A stretch of DNA of 64,000 nt, from NCBI GenBank assembly GCA_016711925.1, contig JADJSA010000002.1, positions 434,001-498,000 of the forward strand, written 5' to 3'. The notes beneath the pieces are model-generated. The model had not been told where the DNA came from and did no database searches. It saw nothing but the letters and a program-made list of their open reading frames with translations. The DNA comes from Candidatus Methylophosphatis haderslevensis. GTDB lineage: Bacteria; Pseudomonadota; Gammaproteobacteria; Burkholderiales; Rhodocyclaceae. The translations under genes were made by a program, and so were the position numbers. Shown here one piece after another: positions 36,178-44,042 of this stretch; positions within the stretch are counted from its first letter, which is position 1; the number at the start of each line of letters is the position of its first letter.

Positions 36178-36888
36178 TCAATGGGTGTGTTGGTATCCGC
36201 CCTGGCCATGGACGCGCGTGACGAAGGGGTCCGATTCCATGTCGCCGAGGTCGGCACCGTCGATCATGCGATACGCGGCGAGCGCGGTGGCGTCGGTCAT
36301 CGATTGCGGAGCCTGTGCAAGCGGCCAACTGCGCAGCAGGCGCACTGTGGTTGTCTTGTGTGCGTCGTCGCCGCGAATCTCGGCAGGCAGGGCAAGGTCG
36401 GCGCGCCAGCGCAGATCGATGCGCTGGCCGTCCGCGCTGCCGCTGTAGCGGACGAGCGACTGCCCTGCGCGGCGTTCGGTGCCCGACATCTTCAACGCTG
36501 TGCCGAGCGAGTCAGGCTCGATCAGCATCGACACTTTGCCCCAGCTTTTGCCGACGACCTGAAACTCGGTCGGCGCGAATTCGATCTGCGCACGGTCTTG
36601 ATGAAACAGCCGTGTGTAGAACAGCTTGCCGCTGGGGTCGCGCTCCCAGCGCTCGCCCGTGCGCCCATGCTCGTCGCGGATCTCGACCTGCCCGGAATCG
36701 CGCCAGAAGTACCAGCGCGTGACCACGGCCTTTGCGCCGTGGCGTTTTGGCACGACGCGGGTCTCGTAGAGTGCGGCGACCGGCGCGGGTGACGGTGCGT
36801 CCGCGCGGGCGGCGGGTGAGGCCACGATCAGGGCAAGGGAGAGTAACGCAGCGCGTGCGATGCGACCTGAAGGGGTATGACGGTTCAT
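36178..36888 (-). CDS. conserved periplasmic protein of unknown function
   Basis: A 236-residue protein with a clear signal peptide (IARAALLSLALIVASPAARA, cleaved near residue 29). The mature part is beta-rich and contains VVTRWYFWRDSGQVEIRDEH, GERWERDPSGKLFYTRLFHQ and a C-terminal ADLGDMESDPFVTRVHGQGG. No catalytic motif is recognised and no family is named with confidence. It lies downstream of an alkaline phosphatase on the same strand but is separated from it by a strong terminator, so it may have its own promoter in 36889-36912. A role in the envelope is inferred only from the signal peptide. Confidence 0.75.
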   Translation of the reverse strand: MNRHTPSGRIARAALLSLALIVASPAARADAPSPAPVAALYETRVVPKRHGAKAVVTRWYFWRDSGQVEIRDEHGRTGERWERDPSGKLFYTRLFHQDRAQIEFAPTEFQVVGKSWGKVSMLIEPDSLGTALKMSGTERRAGQSLVRYSGSADGQRIDLRWRADLALPAEIRGDDAHKTTTVRLLRSWPLAQAPQSMTDATALAAYRMIDGADLGDMESDPFVTRVHGQGGYQHTH

Positions 36889-36912
36889 AGGGGTTACCTG
36901 CGCAAACGGAGC

Positions 36913-36948
36913 AAAAAGTGGGAGGGGTGCGCCGTGCGCACCTCTCCC
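36913..36948 (-). terminator. rho-independent terminator after the alkaline phosphatase
   Basis: On the minus strand GGGAGAGGTGCGC pairs with GCGCACCCCTCCC (13 positions, one mismatch or G-U) around a 3-base loop. ACTTTTTG follows. This is a classical intrinsic terminator 45 bases after the phosphatase stop. Confidence 0.85.
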
Positions 36949-36992
36949 GAATGAGGCTACTATCGACAGCGAATTGCGTGTCGCCGGTACAC

Positions 36993-38618
36993 CTAGTCGT
37001 CGCGTTCGCCGCGCTTGCGGTCGGGCTTGAGCGCGTCTTTCATCACGTGGTAGATCACGTTCTGTTCCTGGGTGCCGTGGAACAGGTGGGCGTTGGGGCC
37101 GAGGGCATAGATGCCGACATCTTCGCCGGCGTGGGTTTCGGCGGCCAGCGGTACCATGCCTTCCTGCATGTAGGCGGGATCTTCGGTGCGTGTGGCATTC
37201 AGGTCGGGACGGCCGGTCGCCGCATCGTAGGCTGCCGGCAGATGGCCTTCCGAGCCGGCTTCGCTGCCCGCCGGGTTGGTGAAGGTCTTGCTGCCTGCCG
37301 CCTGCAAGGGCTTGGTCTTGCCGGCATCGGCGTAGGACGCGCCGGTGTAGCCCGGGCCGTTGGCGTACGACAGGGTCGTGTAAGGCAGGCCCAGCATGTC
37401 GAGCGAATAGGCGGTTTCGTTCGCGCCGACCACCTTGCCGAGAATCGGGTTACCGCGCTTGGGATAGCCGGCGATGGTAAACACGTGGCTGTGATCCGCC
37501 GTGACGACGATCAGCGTGTCGCGCGGATTGGTCTTTGCCAGCGCGGCCTTTACCGCCTCCGAGAGGGCGATCGTGTCGGTCAGCGCGCGATAGGCGTTGG
37601 CCCCGTGGTGAGCGTGGTCGATGCGGCCGCCCTCGACCATCAGGTAGAAGCCCTTCTTGTTCTTCCTGAGTATGTCGATCGCCTTGCCGGTCATTTCGGC
37701 CAGACTGGGTTCGCCGCCAACATCGTCGGCGCGGTCGGCTTCGTAATGCATGTGCGAGCGCTCGAACAGTCCGAGCAGGCGATCTGTCTTGGCCGGGTCG
37801 ATCGCGTCGAACTGCGCCTTGTTCCAGACGTAGGCCGAATTCGCGCGCTTGGCGGTCCACTCCTGGTAGAGCTTGCGTCCGTCGAGGCGCGCGCCCTTCT
37901 TGCTCGCGTACTCCGGATCGGCCTCGGTGTTCGGGTAGAAGCGGCTGCGTCCGCCGCCCATGGCCACTTCCGGGCCATCGCCGTAAGGGAAGTCGATCAG
38001 CTGGGCGGCGATATCCTTGACGGTCGCGCCGGCCGGCAGGTTGTTGTCGCTCTCCCAGTCGCGGTTGCCGATGTGCGCGTAGTTCACTGCGGGCGTGGCA
38101 TGCGTGATGCGCGTAGTCGTGACGAAGCCGGTGGAAAGTCCGGCCACTTCGGCCTCTTCCATGATGGTGCGCAGGCTGTGTGCGGCAGTGACCTCGGCGC
38201 TCTTTTCATTGCGGTCGATGAACTGATCGACCGAGATCGCGCCGTCGTTGGTTTTGACGCCGGTGACCATGGCAGTCGCAGTCGGTGCCGAGTCGGAAGT
38301 CTGCTGGTTCGCGCTTGCTGTTACCGAGTGCGCGAGGTAGGGAAAGCGCTCGAACGACAGGCGGTTGATCTCGCCGTCGCGCGCCTGCAACTGGCCTTCG
38401 AGAATTCGCGCCGCGGTGACGGTTGAAATGCCCATGCCGTCGCCGACGAACAGGATGATGTTTTTCGCCCGTCCTTCGTATTCCTTGAGCGCCTTGGCCT
38501 GCCTGACTGCGCTCGCGCCGAGTTCGTACCAGCCCTGCGGCGTCAGTTCGTCGGTCGCCGCACATGCCACGGAACTGCAGGCCGTCGCGGTCGCAATGGA
38601 CAGCATCTTGAGCTTCAT
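36993..38618 (-). CDS. phoA: alkaline phosphatase (PhoA-type)
   Basis: A 541-residue secreted phosphomonoesterase with a signal peptide ending near SSVACA. The metal/catalytic set is visible: FVGDGMG with Asp60, the nucleophile Ser110 in QQTSDSAPTATA, VEGGRIDHAHHGANAY, VVTADHSHVF and ETHAGEDVGIYALGP for the zinc and magnesium ligands. It releases phosphate from organic esters in the periplasm. The start at 38618 (MKLKMLSIATA) precedes the signal peptide directly. It diverges from the carbonic anhydrase across 259 bases. A single Pho-box-like half site (CTGTCA, minus strand, near 38725) is too weak to claim PhoB control. Confidence 0.94.
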   Translation of the reverse strand: MKLKMLSIATATACSSVACAATDELTPQGWYELGASAVRQAKALKEYEGRAKNIILFVGDGMGISTVTAARILEGQLQARDGEINRLSFERFPYLAHSVTASANQQTSDSAPTATAMVTGVKTNDGAISVDQFIDRNEKSAEVTAAHSLRTIMEEAEVAGLSTGFVTTTRITHATPAVNYAHIGNRDWESDNNLPAGATVKDIAAQLIDFPYGDGPEVAMGGGRSRFYPNTEADPEYASKKGARLDGRKLYQEWTAKRANSAYVWNKAQFDAIDPAKTDRLLGLFERSHMHYEADRADDVGGEPSLAEMTGKAIDILRKNKKGFYLMVEGGRIDHAHHGANAYRALTDTIALSEAVKAALAKTNPRDTLIVVTADHSHVFTIAGYPKRGNPILGKVVGANETAYSLDMLGLPYTTLSYANGPGYTGASYADAGKTKPLQAAGSKTFTNPAGSEAGSEGHLPAAYDAATGRPDLNATRTEDPAYMQEGMVPLAAETHAGEDVGIYALGPNAHLFHGTQEQNVIYHVMKDALKPDRKRGERDD

Positions 38619-38836
38619 GCGTTGTTTCTCCTGTCTTTGTCGGCAGAGGGCGGCATCGGCGCGCGCCGAAGCGGCGCCCACCGGATCGGGAGCCACCTTA
38701 GCCGACCAAGATTGCGCGAGCGTGACAGCGATCCCGGGCGCGCAAGCGGCGCCCAGGCGCGCGCGTCGCCCGGCCCTAAGGACCCGCGCAATCCGACCGT
38801 TACAGTCGCATCAATGTCTCCTTGTAGTGGCTTGCG

Positions 38837-38864
38837 GGCCGGGGAAGGTCCCGGCCTCTTTTTT
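38837..38864 (+). terminator. intrinsic-terminator-like hairpin in the carbonic anhydrase leader (possible attenuator)
   Basis: GGCCGGG (38837-38843) pairs with CCCGGCC (38850-38856) around a 6-base loop and is followed by TCTTTTTT, a textbook intrinsic terminator. It ends 13 bases before the carbonic anhydrase ATG, with no plus-strand gene upstream to terminate. The same 5' arm can instead pair with another CCCGGCC at 38769-38775, which would prevent the terminator. This suggests transcription attenuation in the leader. Confidence 0.6.
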
Positions 38865-38877
38865 CCGGGGCACCATC

Positions 38878-40396
38878 ATGCGCAGGATCATCCTATTGGC
38901 CGTCACGCTGGCGGCCCTGCAATCCCATGCAGCCGACTGGCAGAACGTGGCCTCGGAAAAGGGCGCGCGGGTCGATATCGACCGCACCAGCCTGCTGCCC
39001 TCGGACCCGGGCAAGAAAATCGTCTGGATGCGTCTGGTGATGACGCCGGAAGATGCGGCGCGCGAGGGCTACCGCACACTCAAGGCGCTCAATCGCTACG
39101 ACTGCCGCGCCAACCGTTATGCAACCATCAAGCGCGTCTACCTGCGCGAAGACATGACCGTCATGCGCGAAGAGCGGGTCGAGGGCGAACCCGAGTCCGC
39201 GGTACTGGCGGGCACCGCCGATGCCAAGCTGTTCCGCGAAGTCTGCCAGCCGCCGACTCTCGGCGACCTGAAGAAAGTTGCGCTGCAGGCGGCCGATGCC
39301 GGGCAGAAGGCCAACAAGATCGACGGCGAAGCGAAGAAACCGCTGGTCGACATTCGACCGAGCCTGCGTCACGCCGATCTCAAGGCCGAAGCCGAGGCGA
39401 CCCGCGCCTCGGCTACGCTGGAGCGCGTGCCGGATGCCAAGTCACCGGCGCACGGCGAAGCCAAGCCTCCGCTCAAGTCCGAGCCGACGCCGGCAGCGGA
39501 CAAGGTGGAGCCGCCTCCGCGCGCGGTCGCGCCGGTGCACAAGCCGGTGCCCGAGGCGAGGGCGCCGCGCGCAGCAGCCGAACGGCACGCGCCGGCGCCG
39601 CGCGCGCAACTCGCGCTGGCCGGCCATGCCGTACCGGCGCAGGCAGGCAAGGCAATCGGGACGCCGGCCAGGGAGGCCCGCAACGGTGCCCATGGCGACA
39701 CCCACACCGGCACCGGCCATGACGTGCACTGGACTTACGACGGCGACACCGGCCCCGACAACTGGGGCAAGCTGAAACCGGAATGGAAGACCTGCAGCAC
39801 CGGCGAGCGCCAGTCGCCAATCGACATCCGCGACGGCATCCGGGTCGACCAGGAAGCGGTGCGCTTCTACTACAAGCCGTCGGGATTTCGTGTCATCGAC
39901 AACGGCCACACGGTTCAGGCCAACCTGACCGGGGGCAACCGTATCCAGGCGCTGGGCCGCGAATTCGAACTGGTGCAGTTGCATTTTCCACCGCCCGTCC
40001 GAAGAACGGGTCAATGGCAAGCTCTACGAGATGGTTGCCCACCTGGTGCACAAGGACAAGGAGGGCCGCCTCGCCGTGGTGGCGGTGCTGCTCGACAAGG
40101 GCGCGGACAACCCGATCATCCAGACGTTGTGGAACCACCTGCCGCTGGAACGCAACATCGAGTATCCGGCGTCGGTCGCGCTGGATCTCGACGGCCTGCT
40201 GCCGGAGGACCGCAGCTACTTCAGCTACATGGGATCACTAACCACTCCGCCGTGCTCAGAGGGCGTGTTGTGGATCGTGCTGCGCACGCCGGCCGCTGTT
40301 TCGGCCGAGCAGGTGGCGGCGTTCTCGCGCCTGTATCCCAACAACGCCCGGCCGATCCAGCAGGCCGCCGGCCGGCTGATCAAGGAATCGCGCTGA
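38878..40396 (+). CDS. alpha-type carbonic anhydrase with N-terminal SAE-like domain, frameshifted in this sequence
   Basis: A secreted protein of about 505 residues once repaired. After a signal peptide (MRRIILLAVTLAALQSHA), residues 20-120 resemble the surface-adhesin-E type domain of betaproteobacteria (WQNVASEKGARVDIDRTSLL, conserved YDCR). A Pro/Ala-rich linker follows to about 275. Then comes an alpha-carbonic anhydrase: GERQSPIDIR, the zinc site ELVQLHFHRPSEE, and MGSLTTPPCSEGVLWIV. The frame is broken by one extra T in TTTT at 39984-39987; removing it gives HFHRPSEERVNGKLYEMVAH. It would hydrate CO2 in the periplasm or at the surface. The indel is probably technical. Confidence 0.88.
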
Positions 40397-40415
40397 TCGC
40401 TCAAGCGCCCGACGC

Positions 40416-40443
40416 GAAACGGGGGCCAAGCGGCCCCCGTTTC
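40416..40443. terminator. bidirectional intrinsic terminator
   Basis: A 12-bp perfect stem (GAAACGGGGGCC / GGCCCCCGTTTC) with an AAGC loop, between the convergent carbonic anhydrase and the lipoprotein gene. CATTT follows on the plus side and GCGTC on the minus side. Confidence 0.85.
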
Positions 40444-40463
40444 ATTTGCCGTGCGCGCAGGCG

Positions 40464-40874
40464 TTACGGCCGCACCACGTGCCAGACGTTCTTGACGCCG
40501 TCGCCGGTCTTGTCGCCGGGCTTGGCATCCTTCGCCCAGAAATAAAGCGGCTTGCCCTTGTAGGCCCACTGCTTGCCGCCGTCGTCGCGCGCCACCAGCG
40601 AGTAATCGCCGGCTGGCTTGGCGTCGGCTTCGGCCATCAGCGGCGGCCAGTTGGCGGCGCAGGGTCCGTTGCAGGTGCTCTTGCCGCTGCCTGCGGTGTC
40701 CTGATCATAGACGTAGAGCGTCATGCCGGCGGCGCTGGTCAGCATGCCGCCGGTAACCTTGGCCGGCAGTGCCGATGTCGGCGCGGTCGCCGGCGCGCTC
40801 GAGCAGGCGCCAAGCAGCACCAGCGCGCCAGCGGCGGCGAGATTGCGCAGTGTTGTTTGCGTTTGCAGGGTCAC
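40464..40874 (-). CDS. small lipoprotein with COG4315-type repeats
   Basis: A 136-residue protein with a lipobox (LLGAC, Cys24). It contains the COG4315 hallmark MLTSAAGMTLYVYDQDTAGS, then STCNGPCAANWPPL, and a second related unit (YKGKPLYFWAKDAKPGDKTG, ending VWHVVRP). The two Cys in the CNGPC motif may form a disulfide or bind a ligand. Members are widespread envelope proteins of unknown function. It is monocistronic, ended by the strong hairpin at 40416-40443. Confidence 0.88.
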   Translation of the reverse strand: MTLQTQTTLRNLAAAGALVLLGACSSAPATAPTSALPAKVTGGMLTSAAGMTLYVYDQDTAGSGKSTCNGPCAANWPPLMAEADAKPAGDYSLVARDDGGKQWAYKGKPLYFWAKDAKPGDKTGDGVKNVWHVVRP

Positions 40875-40960
40875 CGTGTGTTCTCCTTACGTGAATGGAA
40901 TGGTCGACACTATATCAACAGTCCGGCCGGCCGGCGCATTCCCTTCGGCTGAAGATTTTT

Positions 40961-41629
40961 TTATCCAGATTGTTGCGGGTTTTGCCACGGCTGGTCGCGC
41001 CGCAGCGACATCGCGTAGGCAATCGTCGCCGGCGTCGCCTTGACCGGCGCGAAACCGCAGCGACCGTAGAACGCCATGGCGCGCGGGTTGGCGGGGCCGG
41101 TCAGCGCATGCACACCGGCTGCGCCCAGTTCGTCCAGCCGGCCGAGAAAACGCTGCAGCAGCCGCGTGCCCCATCCCCTGCACTGTGCCGCCGGCAGCAG
41201 GTCGATATGCAAATGCGCCGGCCAGGCGGCAAGCTCGGGGTCGGCCCGGTATCCGGCGTGGATGAGCCGCATCATGCGCGCGTCGCGGCCGGTCTCGGCC
41301 GCCTCCGGCATCGGGTAGCGCGCGCGCAGCGGGCCAAACCAGTCGCGCTCGCACGCTTGCCCGAAGCGCAGCGAGTCGCGCGTGCCAAGCACATAACCGA
41401 GTACCCGGTCGCCCTCGGCGAGCACGAAGCACAGATCGGGTTCGAGCTCGAGATAGGGTCCGCCATAGACGTGGCCGATCAGTTCCGGATCGCGATATAG
41501 CGCGGCTGCATCGCCGCCGGCATCGCCCGTGCCGAGGCAAATCGCATAGACCGCATCGCGGTCGGCTGGCCGATAGGGGCGGATCGCCGCCTCCGTCGCT
41601 TCGATGTTCGGAGGTGCCACTGGAGTCAT
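40961..41629 (-). CDS. GNAT-family N-acetyltransferase
   Basis: A 222-residue acetyltransferase. Its acetyl-CoA-binding motif A segment is AHLHIDLLPAAQCRGWGTRLL, followed by GVHALTGPANPRAMAFYGRCGF, the GNAT C-terminal motif B. It resembles the GNAT domain found at the C-terminus of eukaryotic O-GlcNAcase and its bacterial stand-alone relatives. The start at 41629 (MTPVAPPNIEATEA) is chosen; the longer frame begins in non-family sequence. The substrate is unknown. It is downstream of a small hypothetical gene on the same strand. Confidence 0.87.
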   Translation of the reverse strand: MTPVAPPNIEATEAAIRPYRPADRDAVYAICLGTGDAGGDAAALYRDPELIGHVYGGPYLELEPDLCFVLAEGDRVLGYVLGTRDSLRFGQACERDWFGPLRARYPMPEAAETGRDARMMRLIHAGYRADPELAAWPAHLHIDLLPAAQCRGWGTRLLQRFLGRLDELGAAGVHALTGPANPRAMAFYGRCGFAPVKATPATIAYAMSLRRDQPWQNPQQSG

Positions 41630-41795
41630 CGTCGCAATACCGGGGCAGCGGCGCGACGGGTGTCGGCAGCGATCTGCGGTCCGGCTCGCCGCCAGCATAG
41701 CGGATCGACCGAACCGGGACGCAGATTGCCGCCGCGGCGGCTCGGCCCGGCGCTGCCGTCGGGTCAGGCGGAGGCGTGGTGGACGCGGGCGGCCG

Positions 41796-42137
41796 TCAGG
41801 CTTCCCGCGCGCACGCCTGGCTGAGCAATTTCGTGATCGCCGCCTGGACGCGGCCGTTGGGCTGGCGTTGCAACCAGATGGTGAGCGCCACCACGCGCGG
41901 CCGGATTTCTTGTATGTCGAGTTCGGTGGCGTCGAGCAGTCCGATCAGTTCGTCGGCCACCGACCGGGCATCGCTCGATTGCTCGCCGACGATCGAAGAA
42001 ACCAGCGCGATTGCGCGCAGGTCAGCCAGGTGGCCTTCGCCGAGCCACGGTTGCCCGATGGCTTCCAGCGCAACCAGCGCCGGCAGTTCGGTCTTGACCG
42101 GGTTCTTGATGCCGAGCGGGAGCAGTCTGTCTTTCAT
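41796..42137 (-). CDS. hypothetical protein, 113 residues
   Basis: A soluble, largely helical protein starting MKDRLLPLGIKNPVKTELPA and ending ITKLLSQACAREA. No motif or family is recognised. It has host-like codon use, and the DNA has no better reading on either strand, which supports it as real. It is divergent from the small membrane protein at 42253. The next gene on the same strand (GNAT) is 166 bases away. Confidence 0.6.
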   Translation of the reverse strand: MKDRLLPLGIKNPVKTELPALVALEAIGQPWLGEGHLADLRAIALVSSIVGEQSSDARSVADELIGLLDATELDIQEIRPRVVALTIWLQRQPNGRVQAAITKLLSQACAREA

Positions 42138-42252
42138 TCGTCAGTCACGGCAGCAATCGGGCGAACTTTAGCCCTGACGACCGCATGCGAGCCTTGGCGC
42201 CGGCGATTGCCGAAGTCGTACAATGTCGCATCACCGGATTGCGAGGAATGGC

Positions 42253-42582
42253 ATGCAAGACGACCAACCGCGTTTCGACGATTCCGGGCCAGCCCGTCTT
42301 GGTCGGGACGCGCGGCGTTTCGGCGCCACGCGGCCGGGTCCGCTGGGCCGGCTGCTGGCGGCCATGCTGTGGGCAGTGCTGCTGTTTGTCGCATTCACGT
42401 TTTCGCTGGTGCTGTTCACGGTGCTGGTCGCGGTCGGACTGATCGTCTGGGCTTACCTGTGGTGGAAAACGCGCGCGCTGCGCCAGCACTTGCGCGAGCA
42501 GATGGGCGAAGCGATGCGCGAGCCGGCGCGCCAGACGCCGCCAGGCGGGCGCGTAATCGAAGGTGAAGTGATCCGCGACTAG
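42253..42582 (+). CDS. small membrane protein of unknown function
   Basis: A 109-residue protein with a polar N-terminus of about 35 residues. One long or two short hydrophobic helices follow (LLAAMLWAVLLFVAFTFSLV and LFTVLVAVGLIVWAYLWW), then a basic-acidic C-terminus ending GGRVIEGEVIRD. That ending, with a terminal 'IEGEVxR' motif, is shared by many short betaproteobacterial inner-membrane proteins, whose function is unknown. The ATG at 42253 follows AGGAA; an upstream ATG at 42223 lacks a ribosome-binding site. It stands alone. Confidence 0.7.
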   Translation: MQDDQPRFDDSGPARLGRDARRFGATRPGPLGRLLAAMLWAVLLFVAFTFSLVLFTVLVAVGLIVWAYLWWKTRALRQHLREQMGEAMREPARQTPPGGRVIEGEVIRD

Positions 42583-42664
42583 CGCTGGCACGCGATCGGG
42601 GTCGCCGACCATCGTCGGGCGCAGCGCCGCCCGGGCTGCCGCAAGCTTCTGTCCGTGCCGGCAA

Positions 42665-43802
42665 TCAGGCGTGCGCCGGCGTGTCGTCGTGCATGCAAAG
42701 CGCGCTCGAATCGGACTCGCCGGACACGGCAATGTGTTCGAGGTGGTCGACCACCTTGAGGCTGGCCGCCTCCATGCGCTCGATCTCCGACAACGCCTTG
42801 TCGAAATTGCCTGCGCGCACCGCGCGCACCGCCTCGACGCCGTGCCGATGCACGGCCTTGTGCGGATCTTCGATCTCGCGGTAACCGGGCAGGCGCGAGA
42901 AGCAATGGTGGCCTTCGCCCTCGTAATACCACTTGCCGAGCCGGCATCCGGTGTGCGAGGAGAAATCGCTCTCGCCCTTGTCCGACAGCCCCATCGACAC
43001 GCGATAGACCTCGAACTTGAACAGCAGGTGATCGACCTTGGCGACCTCGACGAAGGAGCGCAGCGCCGATGCGGCGATGACACCCTCCATGCCGCGCGCC
43101 AGTTCGACCAGGCCGTTCATCGACCCGGTGGCCTGCATGCTCTCCTCGCTGTAGCGTGAGGCTTCTGCCGCCAGCAGTTGAATGCCATCGCTGGCGTCGC
43201 GCGTATTGGCCTGCACGCCGCCGACCAGTTGCTCGATCTCGGCGGTGGCGTTGGTGGTGCGTTCGGCGAGCTTGCGCACTTCGTCGGCGACGACGGCAAA
43301 GCCGCGCCCCTGCTCGCCGGCGCGCGCCGCTTCGATGGCGGCGTTGAGCGCCAGCAGGTTGGTCTGGTCGGCAATCGCACGAATCGTCTTGACGATGCCG
43401 CCGATCTGCGTCGTGTGGTCGGAAAGCCGGTGCACGGCGTCTACCTTGTCGGTCGAGTTCGCGGCAAGCTGTTGCAGGCTGCGCGAGATGCGCTCGATCG
43501 CCACGCCGCTTTCCCCGGAAACCTCGGCAGTGCGCATGGCCTGGCCCTTCTCGAGTTTCATGGTTTCGGCAAGTGCGGCAAGGCTGCCCTGGAAGTGATG
43601 GAAGGATTGGCCGAAGGTCTGCAGATTGGTGGTCAGACCCTTGAAGAAGCGCGTTTCTTCACGCGCTTGCCGGGCATCGTGCTCGGCGTTGGCGCGCGCC
43701 GTTTCGGCGGCCGCCAGTGCCTGCCTGAGTTCGCCGAGTTCGCGCGCCAGCGCCTGCTGCGCAGGGTCAGGCTGCACCTGTTTTTTTTGCCATGCCGAAC
43801 AT
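42665..43802 (-). CDS. soluble methyl-accepting chemotaxis protein with C-terminal CZB zinc-binding domain, frameshifted near the start
   Basis: A cytoplasmic chemoreceptor with no membrane helix. It has an N-terminal coiled coil (about 15-60), then an MCP signalling domain with the hairpin tip IADQTNLLALNAAIEAARAG and RGFAVVADEVRKLAERT. A C-terminal CZB domain follows (DHLLFKFEVYR, TGCRLGKWYYEGEG, PHKAVHRHG: the His/Cys zinc set). The natural start is ATG 43802 (MFGMAKKQVQPDPA) behind GGAG, but the run of eight T at 43781-43788 must be seven for the frame to continue. The repaired length is 378. CZB receptors respond to zinc or oxidants. It follows the c-di-GMP regulator. Confidence 0.88.
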
Positions 43803-43911
43803 GAGGGATCTCCGTAAGGTTTTGCGGTAACTTGACAAATACCCATAACGGCAGGCGGCGGCCGGGCTTGAACGGAAAAAGTGCTGTTTGGCATATGCCC
43901 GCCCATGCATG

Positions 43912-43944
43912 GCCGGAAAGCCGTGCGGCGCCTTGCTTTCCGGC
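43912..43944 (-). terminator. hairpin downstream of the GGDEF-EAL regulator
   Basis: GCCGGAAAG and CTTTCCGGC form a 9-bp perfect stem with a 15-base loop in the 240-bp gap between the regulator and the chemoreceptor gene. No U-run; possibly a terminator or an RNA-stability element. Nothing else is seen in this gap. Confidence 0.4.
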
Positions 43945-44042
43945 ATGCCATGCCTGAACAGCTCATGAACAGGCGCTTGTGGGTTTATGTGCCTGAAGAT
44001 CGCCTGTGCATGCGGCTCTCCGGGCAGGCGTTCGGCAAGGTG

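Noticed and set aside
38700..38740. Pho box before the alkaline phosphatase
   Set aside because: Only one CTGTCA-like half site on the minus strand; no second half at the required spacing.
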